Assembly: GCA_948567375.1 (NCBI GenBank)
Contig: OX419757.1
Location: 74,593,836-74,657,835, forward strand
Direction of reading: 5' to 3'
Source: Lunularia cruciata
Lineage: Eukaryota > Streptophyta > Marchantiopsida > Lunulariales > Lunulariaceae
DNA: 64,000 nt
Positions 46,801 through 57,908 of this stretch are shown one piece after another (within the stretch, counting starts at the first letter, position 1; every line of letters starts with the position of its first letter). Under the pieces are notes generated by a model, which ran no database searches, was not told the DNA's origin, and worked only from the letters and a program-made list of their open reading frames with translations. Made by a program: the position numbers and the translations under genes.

Positions 46801-49800
46801 AGGCAAGATCCCAGAAGAATGGTCTGGACTAATAAAGCTTGAAGTGCTGTGAGTTCCCCTTCCTTGCATGAATCTGTTTATCATTGGTAAATATATTTTA
46901 TCCAAATCTAATTATCCCTCATACTTAAACCAGATGGAAATATTAGTTTGTGTATCAAACTACTCAGGCTAATCGGAAGGTCGATAATTGCGATTTGATT
47001 TCTTAATACAGTAATATGTATGAATGATTCTGTGAAATAGTGCATAATAATCTAGCGACCAGCATCTGCTCTATCGTCTAGCTAATTTAGCAACATCGTA
47101 TCATCATCACGTTCTTCTACTACCTGCTCAAGTTGTCTCCTAGGATCTGAGATTAATGCTGCATGTTCTTTTTTAACTTTTTGTCCACAGCTGCCGGTCA
47201 TTATGTCCTTTAGAAGCGTGAACGTTCTCTACTGAATCTCAAAGTTTAACATCCCTCTACAGAAAGCTGAATGACAATCAAATTACAGGAGAGCTTCCAA
47301 GTTTCTTAGTCGACCTTCCACTAAAAGAATTGTAAGTGTACGAACTTTTTGAACATGGCAGATAGCTTCAGCTACTCTCTCCTCAATTTTGATTCTAAAT
47401 TTATAATCATAAGTTGAAACAGACTGCGAAGATTCTGTCCTTATACACTGCTATTCTGAGGCTCACCTTTTGGCCATCCATCCGACAGAAATGTGGACAA
47501 CAATCAGTTGGAAGGAGCGGTACCCGCTGCCTTGAGCAGAAAGTTGGGAAAAAGTCTATCGTAAGTTCAAGTTTCCTACAGCCCAATTGAACTTTGGCTC
47601 TAGAAGTGGAGGGCACAGAAGGGAATGGCGTTTAATTGCTTTACATATTAGAATAGCCCTCGTGGAAGTTCTATTGATTATCTTTCGTACTGTCGCCGCA
47701 CCAGGTTTCAAAACAATACTGGTCTGTGCTTGGAAGGACCGAATTGCTTGCTATCAGATTCGCAGAAAACGTCTGCGAAAACCTCCACACCTGTATGGGT
47801 ATTTGCAGCTGCTGCTGTGGGAGGCGTGCTATTAATTATGATCGGCACATTATTTCTTTGCTGTTTCTGCCCCGCGTGCTACATTTATAAGAGGAGGAAG
47901 GGAAATAAGAGATCGAAACAGGTGAACGCTAAAACAGAACAACATTATGCTGTCAACTATGCTTCAGAGCCGGATAGGGGAGGTGATTACGCTCAAAAGT
48001 TAGAGAAAGAGTTTTGGACTGCTGGTAAGAATTTCATACACAATGCCTGTTTGTTTCTTATTTTCTGCAGTTGTAATCTTGAAATTGATCCGGACGCTGG
48101 GAAAGGTCGCCCTTTCTTGCTTGTTTTCCTGACTATGAGTTCATTTTCCCATCCCTTAACGTTAATTCACATCCATCTCTTCGGTTAGGCCTAACCTTGT
48201 AGTCTATCACTTCCAGTTGGAAGTATGTCCGATTTCTGCCGAGAGAATTCTCTCATCTTCGTGTCCATCATAAGTTGTTGTTGCTCTGATTTGTATCTGT
48301 AGGTATAGAGCAATCTGTCGGCGCACTTCAAACTCCTATAAGCAAAGGATCGCCGCTGCACAAAGATCCATCAGCGGTGAGCAAGCAGTCTTCTCTGCAC
48401 ATAAGTCCCTCGGAGTCAGCTTCACAAGCCGGTGTAAGCAGACGGGCTTCCCATGAGATGCGTGCCACTCCTCTGCCAAACTTAGCCTCTTCTCCACGAT
48501 CATCTTTGGGCAAAGGAAGAGGAGTCGCGTTCGCGAGCAGAGCTGAATCCCCAGATTCGTCGAGAAGTAAAGGAGACGGTATTGCCTCTGTTCTAACAAA
48601 AGTATCCAGAAGCTCACGGGGACAGAAGACTCAAGCCGTGGTATTCTCTCTTCAAGAGATATTGTACATAACCAGAAACTACGAGTCTCAAATCGGAGAA
48701 GGACCCACTGGACCAGTTTATCACGGTATGCTTTCAAACGGAGAAGATGTTGCGGTCAAGATCCATGAGGATCGAACCCTTCAACAATCAGATTTTGTAA
48801 AGAAGGTACTGTTGCCAACACACCTCTCATATAGACCATCTGGTAGAAACGACAGCTTTCTTATCCTGATTTGCTTGATGCACAAGGTCCAAAATTTCAG
48901 TTATGTTGGAACCTGAGCGTGTGACTGTGCAGGCGAAAGCGTTGGCTAAGATTAGGCACAGGAATCTAGTACCTTTCCTGGGCTATTGTGATGAGAACAA
49001 CAGCAGAATCGTCATTACTCAATTTCTCTCAAATGGAACGCTGCAAAGCAAACTACAAGGTGGAGTTTTGCGGAACTGGAAACTAATTTGAACTTCAGTA
49101 CGTAGCAGTTGTAAGAGAATGATTGCTTTCAGGGATCTTATGCCAAAACTAGCTCTTTACCACTTAGTCAATCTCACATTGTTTTGCTCTTTTGCTTTGT
49201 CAGGTGGAATCGGAGAAACAAAAACCCTGAACTGGGAATCTAGAGTTAACATTCTCCTGAATGCTGCGCAAGGTAGAGTGCACTGACAGATTCCACCTTA
49301 CTGCAAAGAATTTGTCCTAACATAAGCGCTGTCATATACGGAATTACAATCACGTCATGATCTTTGACTGTCACCTTCTTGTGCAGGGCTGGAATATCTG
49401 CACACAGATTGTGACCCACCAACAGCGCACGGAAACATGAAAAGTAGTAACATCTTCTTAGACGACACTCTACTCGCCCAAATTGGTGATTACGGAATGA
49501 CTCCCTACGTGAAATCTACCCCCGGCTATGTGGATCCATCAACGGAGTAAGACTCCGATACTCTTCGCTCTGTTCTCCTTGTACAGAAGCACTACGTCAA
49601 ATTTCCAAGAAGTATGTCCTTGTGTTGCCGATATAGGTATCTACCAAATCTGACCTGGTAGATATTTTTCTTCCTTTGGATGTATGTAGTTATTCTGATA
49701 TTTCAAAGCGATTGAAGTTGGAGAACGATGTTTTCGCGTTTGGTATAGTCCTGCTAGAGACTATCACTGGACAGGATCCTACATCTGTAACGAAGATGCC

Positions 49801-50295
49801 CGATGGCAGCGAGAGGAGTTTGGTAGCCTCGGTAAGTACAGAAAATCAGTACACTTCATGGTCTTCAAATGGAACTATAAGACCCACCATCGTGGTCATC
49901 TTCATAACCTTCAGTTCAGAACCTGCACCTTCAGGATAGACCTGATGTATCTGTAAGCACACTCATTGATAGTGATCTGTCTGATGTATTCCGGAATAGG
50001 GACAAATTCGGTGTCTATAGTTCCTGTATTGAGGACTGACGTATGCTGCTTGTAATCGATGACGGACTAATGATAGTGTACATTTTGTTGCTGTCTTCAG
50101 TTCCGGATTGCGATGAAGATAGGCAATCTGGAGGACATAGTCGATCCAGCACTGGGACAATCCGAGATGCTGAATATGGAATCAATATGGGCCCTTGCCG
50201 GTATAGCGTTTTCCTGTTTGGAGCCGCGTGTTGACAACAGACCTCAGATGACCCGAGTCATAAATCAAGTGCGAAAGGCTTTTGACGTACTTTGA
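43842..50295 (+). CDS. malectin-like LRR receptor-like kinase homologue, predicted pseudokinase
   Basis: A single-pass plasma-membrane receptor. Sixteen exons read in frame: 43842-43980, 44358-44982, 45353-45867, 46066-46180, 46413-46499, 46647-46712, 46777-46848, 47263-47331, 47489-47560, 47705-48024, 48303-48805, 48933-49059, 49204-49272, 49387-49546, 49690-49831, 50101-50295; about 1091 aa. Signal peptide, then a malectin-like region (about 47-430: FFSVDCG, YNEDPYDRIW, LNAIEVYE), WKGDPC, about four or five LRRs (many on 66-72-bp exons), TM about 617-645 and kinase from about 807. The best family match is the At1g67720-type group. VAVK keeps the ATP-binding Lys and the glycine loop GEGPTGPVY is intact. 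However, the alpha-C Glu is Lys (DFVKKAKAL), HRD is HGN (about 941-943), DFG is DYG, and the activation segment is shortened with no PEY. Catalysis is therefore doubtful and a scaffold or co-receptor role is likelier. Exon 6 encodes a poor LRR. Confidence 0.9.
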
Positions 50296-51427
50296 GTAGT
50301 ATTTGAATATATATGAGTCTGATGAATATATTTGAGTCTATCAATTATAAAAAGTCGTCGATCTTGAATAGAATACTCAAGGGGACATAGCTGAGCATTG
50401 AAAGTGTAAAAGTATGAGTAGGGTGGACGCCAGATTATGTTAAGAAGTACTGTTCTTCTTGTTGTACATTCAAATTGCTAGGTGCAGGCCATTAGATTTA
50501 GTTTTACACCAGCAGCTCATCCCGATGATTAGCTGCCCAATTACAACAACCAAATGAGCACTTTTTGATACACCAAAAAGTAAACGAGATCATCGATAGA
50601 TAAGATATACTCTCGATCGATTAGCTCCTCGAATTCTTGATTTTCCTGAGATTTACCATAATATATCCTGACTGGTTGTTTGGTTTAGAAATGTCACTCC
50701 ACATTATGTAAATACCTGACCTAACCTGACCTGACCTGAATAAAACTTTCCCTGATCGAATTCTGAGCGTTGCTTCCCTTTAAATCTCATTTGAATCTCA
50801 CATTTAGGTTTCAGCACTCGACTTGACACCGATTCCATGAGAATGCTACCAAATTGAGTGAGCAAGCAAGCCTCTCGGTCCAGATATAGCGATGAACACA
50901 ATGATACAGATCATTTCCTGTCCAATCTGTCAAAGTTTGATCTGGAAGATTTGGAAGTGGTGCAGATTTTGTCCGGGAGATTCGACCACTAAATTTGGTC
51001 TTTAGAGAGCAGGAGAGATCCGGCTCAGACTGTTTCCTGATCCGGAAGATGTTGGACATTGCCAGCTCCGAAGGGACTCCTATCGCGACAATGGCAGCGA
51101 AGAACTGCCCAATTTCCGCCAAGATCTCGACAAATACCAAGAGCTTCCAGAATTTCCAGACGGAGATCACAGGTACTCCGGGAACCCTTTTGAATGGAGA
51201 AGGTTTCTAGCTATCCATATTTTCTAACAGAGACAAACAAACCAAGAGGAGAAGCTCATACCTTACTTAGACTAAAAGTTCGATACCGAGTGGGTTGTGT
51301 TATGCTCGTGGCGTGATGGTAAACCGAATTGAGTGACACATCTCAATTGCTGAAGCTTAACTCTGCCAACAAATCATTCGGTAGAAACCCAACATCGTTG
51401 AATCTCGCCCCTAAGAAGTGGAAAAAA
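50296..51427. other. gene-free 3' flank of the receptor gene
   Basis: It includes the receptor's probable 3' UTR. A short pentanucleotide run (cctga units, about 50716-50738) is the only clear repeat. A 119-codon minus-strand frame (50811-51170) has no recognised motif. Confidence 0.45.
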
Positions 51428-52653
51428 CGTGACCCAATGTACACATCAAGGATAGGAAGACTCCATGAAACCATACAAGGTAGAGACAAACGAGGTAGAA
51501 TGGGGCTAGACACCAATAGTATCATAGGAAAAATTTGCTCTTTAAGGTATCCGAGCTATGCAAGTAGTGAGGTCTACTCTATAGCACCTAAGATCTCCAA
51601 GCTATGCATGTAGTAAGGTCTACAAACTACCAGAGCAACCGAAGAAACATCAATTAGAGTGATTGTTCTCTTATGAATTGTAACTGCCCATATTCTCTAT
51701 AGAGCAATGGACATACCATGTCTAAAGTATGTTACAAAGTATGAGAGAGAGTGATACCCCTTGGTGCCTAATATGATAAGTTCTTGTGCTTAACAAAGGT
51801 GTTGAACACCGTGTCCATCATTTCATATAATTCCAAGGCCAGAGAAACAAAGAGATGACCTTGCGGTATACCCCTATACTTGGAGACCTTGAGTGCTACT
51901 GCTCCACTCGTTACCTATCCAAGAGGAAGAGCAATGACTCCCTCCAAAACTACATCATGCATAGGGTTTGTACACAGAATATCCTCCACTATCACTTGAT
52001 CATCTCGGACCAACTATAAGTCAAATCTAATACATATCATCTAGAAAGAATATGAATGTTCACTCCAAGCAAGGTATACACTCTCTCGGGCCATAGCAAA
52101 TACTATATCCCTTATGGCATCATGCATAGCTATCCTTTGTCCTCCATAAAGACACCATGTCATATGGACAGCTATTGCATCTAGTGTAGAACCATACTCA
52201 CAAGTGAGTAACTAAGATGCAGACAGGTGGACCAAACCTAGTTGGAGCTTCATCGCTGTAGAGAAAGTTGATGGTAAGAATCAAAATGCCCTAATCCACA
52301 ATCAAGCTAGGATCCAACAGCTTGCACCCTTGTTGGAGCAAGAGCAAAGATGTGCTCTAGTGACCCAAAGAATGGACAAGTCAACTAAGAGAAAATGTAA
52401 CATATGATGACATTGTCACTCCATCAAGGAAGACTACAATCTGATGGTCGTGAAACAAAGGATGGAAGGTCCTCTTGGGCCCTAGAGATAGACCATCTTT
52501 TGTATGCCACAATAACACTTGGTGAGAAGAGGATCCTTCCTCCACCTTGGTCACGTAAGGATCCAAAATTGGCCTATCAACAACCACCAGATGGGAGGAA
52601 AGTAGGGGTACCAAGAGAGCCTAACTATACATAAATGTTATAGGTGTTATCTT
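51428..52653 (-). mobile_element. non-LTR retrotransposon copy C/E, 3' part
   Basis: Minus-strand sequence matching the 3' third of copies A and B. The family's terminal sequence (ggtcac...) is at about 51428-51434. A coding remnant at 52381-52614 reads VVVDRPILDPYVTKVEEGSS, as in the other copies. The break at 52653 falls inside the element and the missing 5' neighbour resumes at about 63770, so an LTR block has split it. Confidence 0.8.
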
Positions 52654-53064
52654 TGTAAAAGACGAGACCGAGGAGAGAAATAGTATAATGGAAATTCACA
52701 TTGGGACACTTGAAAGTTTGAAAATTATGAATATCTAGCATGAGCTTTGGCTTTGGTATTTATAGGTAGCATACAAGGCTCTTGAGAAATTTCTCAAGAA
52801 GTTTCCTTGAGTCACTTTCTTAGAGTGCAAGCCAAGTTAACCAAGAAGCTTCTCAAGAAACTTCCTTCTAGAACCTGTCTATTTGGCATGCAAGCTAAGC
52901 TAGTTGGAAGTTTCTAAAAGCTATCTGTTTGGGGTGCAAGTTAAGCTAGTCAAGAAGCTTCCCAAGAAGCTGCTTAGATGTTTCTAGAATATTTTGGGCT
53001 AATTTGGCTTATTCTCAACTTTTTTAACCTTACTAACTATGTTGCTAAACTCCATATTGTTACA
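52654..53064 (-). repeat. chromovirus LTR 1 (3' LTR of internal region 1)
   Basis: 411 bp, TG...CA ends (on the plus strand tgtaaaagac ... attgttaca). On the minus strand a TATA box (tataaata) lies at 52757-52764, and upstream of it are many GAAnnTTC/TTCnnGAA dyads. The purine tract ggtgggggaata lies directly 5' of it on the minus strand (53065-53076). Confidence 0.88.
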
Positions 53065-56000
53065 TATTCCCCCACCACTAGTTGGTGACGTCCCTGTCGC
53101 CATTGAAGCTTCAAACTCGTGGATGGTCATATGAGCATTCTAGAGGTGAAAAAGAGATTCTCATGTGATATCATGAAGGGGATAACTTTTCCAAATGACC
53201 TTGTATTCCGTATGTTATCAGCATCGGCATTGAATGTGGTGACGTGCAAGGATACGATCAACTTTGTACTCCTCATGATCATTGAGGAGGAGGAGGAAGA
53301 GGAGGTTGGACAAAAGAGGAAAAGGAAGGTGGGTTATGAAAAAAAGGTTTTAACTTGGAAATGTGAAAGACAAGATGGATGCGCATATGACAAGGTAAGG
53401 CAAGTTGATAAGCAATAGGAGAGATGATTTGGGTGACATCAAAGGATCCTATCCAATTAGGGGCAAGTTTACAAACTTGGATATCAAGTGGGAGGGGTAG
53501 GTTACTAGAGGATAGCATGATTTTATCACCAAAGTGGTCAAGAAGGTTGAAGTATGAAGGACCTGAGATGGAGGAGGAGCTAGAAGAGAATCTAGAACAA
53601 ACAAATTTTGGCCAAAGTTGAGAAAGAAGGGAGAAAATCTAGTGCTTGCTTATTTGGAATTATTGTAGGCAAATTTTGTTACTGCAAGACATTCATCCCG
53701 ATTGGTATGGTGGACATTGACAAAGGTGGACATTGACAAAGGCATGCAACATATCCTCCAAGGTATGATTTCCATGTTTAGTTTGTCCATCAGTTTGAGG
53801 ATGATAGGCCATGGACAAAGTAAGCTTGGTGCCGAGTATCTAGAAGAGTGTTTGCCAAACTTCCCGATGAATCAAGGATCATGGTCGGAGATGAGTACAT
53901 GTGGCATCTCATGATGCTTGAAGATATTGTCAAAGAAGATTTGTGCTAAGGTTGGAGTATCCATAGTATCAAAGGTTGATGCCAAATGGATTTGCTTACT
54001 AAGCTTATCCACAAACATCACGATTGTTGTGTATCATTGCTTTGTCTTAGACAATGATGTGATGAGATCCAAGCTCACATGTTCCCATTGAAGGAGTCCA
54101 CTCAACTTTTGGTTGTTGGTCTTTTTATATTACCAAGCTCTCACACAATCGGACAAACTTTCAAACATCTCATGTCATGTTGGGCCACCACCATTGGAAT
54201 TGGAGGGTACAAAAGTTCTTGTCCACACCCATGTGACTAGCTATTGGTAAATCATGGGCTTCTTGAAGACGCACAAGTCAAAGATCACCTTTGGCTGGAA
54301 CATAGATTTAATCTTCAAGGAATAGAAGGCCTTCCCTGAAGGAGAATATGTTGTACTCCTTGTTGTATGTTGTAAGACGACCATGTACCATTTGGAAGAA
54401 GTGATCTTGTTGTAGAGCTTATTAAAACTCATTTTGGACCTTGGAGTCAATTGTCACCGTGGTAATTGCTACCGTGATGAGAAGAAGAGACTTCAAATCA
54501 AGTCATTGTAATAGAGCATCAAGGATGACATGGAACCAACCTGGTTTGTATTCAAGTTTGATGTCAAAAAATTGGAGTTGTTCATTGCCTTGATGATATC
54601 AACTCTTCAAGTATTCCAAGTGTAAGGTATGCAACAATGGTTTGTGATCAATTTGAGTGATCACTTGCTTCTCCAAGAGATAATGCCTCCATACCTTGGT
54701 GGCATATACCATCGCAAGTTGTTCTTGATCTTGAGCAGAGTAATTTCTTTCAGCTATATTTAGTCGACAAGACACAAAGGCAATGGGATGTAGTCCATCT
54801 AGGAATTCTTGTTGCAACACGGCTCCAATTGCAAAATTATACGCATAAAAATCAACCACACAAGGTAGTTGAGGATCATATGGTTGAAGAATAGGCCTTG
54901 AAGATACCATATGTTTCAACTTATGGAATGATTCTTTGTGTTTGGTGGTCCATTGGAAGCTCAAGTTAGTCTTCAAGAGGTCAGTCAATGGTGCAGCCAC
55001 ATGAGCATAATAATGGATGAACCGTCAAAAAAAACTGATCAATCCATTAAATGTTCATACTTCTATAGTATCCTTTGGAGTAGGTCAATCAATAATGGCC
55101 TTGATTTTCTCCTCTTCTATCTTGATCCGCTCTAATGAGATCTTGTGACCCAAGAAGGTAACTTCCTTCTACCAAAAGGTACACTTTGACTTTTTACAGT
55201 AAAATTTCTATTGTCGTAGTCATCTTAGGACTTCTTGCACATGATTTATGTGTTTTGCCTCTATCTTACTATGGATTAAGATATCATCTAAAAACACCAC
55301 CATGTATCGATCCAATAGTCCATCCAACACCAGATGCATTTGATCCATGAAGATTGTTGGAGCATTAGTTAGCCCAAAAGGTAAAACTCTTCACTCAAAA
55401 TGCCCATACCTTGTACGAAAGGTAATCTTTTGCACATCCTCTCTATCAATGGGGATTTGCCAATAGTCGTTGCAAAGATCCAACTTGGAAAAGTATCGTG
55501 CTCCTCTCAATTGATCAAGCAAGTCATTGATCCGAGGTAAAGGATATGCATTCTTCACTATGTACTTATTGAGCCCATGGTAATCAATATAGAAACTAAA
55601 TCCTCCATCCTTCTTTGGAACTAATAGTACTGGTGAGCCCCAAGGAGAGGTGTTATGTCGTATGAAGTCCTTCTCCAAAACTCCATAAGTGTTATTTATA
55701 ACTCCTTTGACTCCTTTGGTGAGAGCTGATAGATTGGTATACTCACTCGAGTACTCCTTGGCAATAACTCAATCTTGAAAGGCATATCATGATTGGAGGG
55801 TAATCCCTTTGGCAGATCATCCGTAAACACATCCACAAACTCTTGAACTACTTGATCAGCCATTGCTTGAGGAGGTTCTTGGCCCTCCTCAGGTTATCCT
55901 TGTGCGATTGACTTGATACACAATGCAAAAATAAACTTATTTTCCTCCAACAATATGGCTGCTTCATTAACAAACTTTCTATCTAAGGACTCATCTTTCT

Positions 56001-57543
56001 TCAAAGCGTGCTCCATGGCTGCTTTTCTTGTAAACTTCCCATCTTGGGACTCATCCTCCTTCAAGGCTTGCTCTATGGCTACCTTCTCAACAAACTTCTC
56101 ATCATGGGGCTAACTATTTTTAGGTGTCTTACTTAGAGATAACTTAATCAAAAATTCCTACCTTGGTGTTGTACTTGAACTTTTCATCATGTCCAATCAA
56201 ATTGAACCTTATAACGTTCAAGTCTAGGACTACCTTGGCTTGAACGTCATAAGGGTTGGACCTTATGACGTTCAAGCCAAGGTAGTCCTAGAATGACATC
56301 ATAGTGTAGAAGTGCCACTACAAACCTCATACACTCCAAAAACTCATTCCCAATCTTGAAGGTAACAGGATGCAAGGTACAGAATGTAAAACCCTTTCTA
56401 CCATCCACCATCATCAATTTACTTCCAATTATTGGCTTGATAGGAATATCCAATTCCTTTGCTACTTGCATAGACATGCAATTCTTTGAACTTCCAAAAT
56501 CAACCAAAATCCTACAACCTCAATTAGATATTGTACAAGTGAAGCAAACTTGCATAGGTTGAGCCTTCAATCCCATTGGAACTAATCAAGCTCCCAATAG
56601 GTGGTGCAAAATCTCCTACTGGGATTCCTTGTTTCCTTGATCATTTCACTCCATAAACTCCATCTGGGCAACTTGTCGAGGTCATTCATTCTTGAGTGGA
56701 CATTTAGTGATGCAATGTCCCAATTGGTGACAATAAAAACAACCACCATTTTGTCACAATTTCTTTCTATCTATAGCGCCATGTGGTCTCCGTTGGATGG
56801 CATCAATCTCCAATTGGTGCCGGCTCCTCCACTTGTGTGTAGTGCATCGGTAGGTTTTGTGGAGGTCGAGTTCAAGACCAAGTTGTTGCAACCAAGGAAT
56901 CAAAATGTTTAGCCAACCACATGGTTTCTTCCAAGTGTTGCGGCTCTTGCATGGTTACCTCTAATTTGGTTCTTGATTTCAAGCTCCTCATGAATCAATC
57001 CAGAGCTTCACCTTCCAATATATCTGGAATTTGCATGATGGTGTTTTGGAATTACGTGATGCAACTTCTTACAGAGCCAATCAGTTTCAACTTTGCCAAC
57101 CTATCCCATGCAACTTGTGTGGTATTTTATAGCTTGGATCAACTAATTATTGCACTCTTGAATTTTCTAACATCAAGATTGGTGCAACAATTTGTCTTTT
57201 AGTTCGCTCTACTTGGAATCTCCACCATAGCTTTGCTACTCCATCCAATTGGCTAGAAGCCAAGAAAATCTATTTTTGCTCTTCTTGTAGATTAGTAGCT
57301 TCAAAATAATGTTCACAGTCAAACAAAAAAATTTCCACTACACCCAGGAGATTCTTGCCTTCAAATACCTTGGGTTTAGGGAATCAGATTCAATCTCTAC
57401 TTCTCAAATTGGTATTCTCCCTATGTTCTCTTGTCGTCAAAGATCTTGTTCATTCAACAATTAAGTAAGGTGTTCAATTTGTTGTTGCATAGCAAGGATA
57501 ACATCAAGCATTGCCACCATGGTTCTTACTCTATCACACTAAC
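53065..57543 (-). pseudogene. Ty3/gypsy chromovirus internal region 1 (gag-pol remnant)
   Basis: Minus-strand order from 5' to 3': zinc knuckle C-x2-C-x4-H-x4-C (about 56700-56745), protease segment with VDFGSS in place of the DSG triad (56247-56507), RT (55391-55678: [39 protein letters not shown]), RNase H-like part (54599-55000), integrase fragments (about 53424-54200) and a chromodomain remnant next to the PPT (about 53090-53300). Order gag-PR-RT-RH-INT-chromodomain defines a chromovirus. Heavily broken by stops and frameshifts; more decayed than internal region 2. The changed protease triad also argues it is inactive. Confidence 0.88.
56223..56292. repeat. perfect 32-bp inverted repeat inside chromovirus region 1
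   Basis: 56223-56254 and 56261-56292 are exact reverse complements (one arm begins ccttatgacgttcaagccaa) around a 6-base spacer. The homologous site in internal region 2 (about 61157-61192) has only one arm. This is therefore a local inverted duplication unique to region 1. Confidence 0.9.
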
Positions 57544-57908
57544 TGTAAAATACCAAGACCGAGGAGAGAAATAGGAAAATGGAAACTCACATTGGGACAC
57601 TTGAATGAGAGAAAACTTTGAATGTCTAGCATGAGCTTTGGTTTTGGTATGTATATATAGCATACAAAGCCCTTTAGAAGCTTCTCAAGAAGCTTACTTC
57701 TAAAAGTCGCCTACTTGGCATGCAAGCTAAGCTAATTAGAAGCTTCTAGAAGTTTCTTTCTAGAAGCTACCTGCTTGGGGCACAAGGTAACTATTTTGGA
57801 AGCTTCTTAAGAAGCTTCTTTGATGCTTCTAGAATATTCAAGGCTAATTTGGCTTATTCTCTACTTTTTAGCCTTACTAACTATGTTGCTAAATACTATA
57901 TTGTTACA
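57544..57908 (-). repeat. chromovirus LTR 2, shared by both internal regions
   Basis: 365 bp, TG...CA ends. It is the 5' LTR of region 1 and the 3' LTR of region 2. The purine tract ggtgggggaata of region 2 abuts it at 57909-57920, and region 1's leader abuts its other end. The minus-strand TATA (tatatata) is at 57652-57659. Confidence 0.88.
57739..57756 (-). promoter_or_regulatory. four-unit heat-shock-element array in LTR 2
   Basis: The sequence GAAGCTTCTAGAAGTTTC fits the alternating GAAnnTTCnnGAAnnTTC pattern bound by heat-shock factor trimers with no mismatch. It lies about 80 bp upstream of the LTR's minus-strand TATA box, where a promoter element would act. More dyads (e.g. near 57678 and 57800) flank it. 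Confidence 0.6.

Noticed and set aside
51343..51613. Small plus-strand frames near the end of non-LTR copy C/E
   Set aside because: They are antisense to, or flank, the retroelement 3' UTR. No homology is visible.
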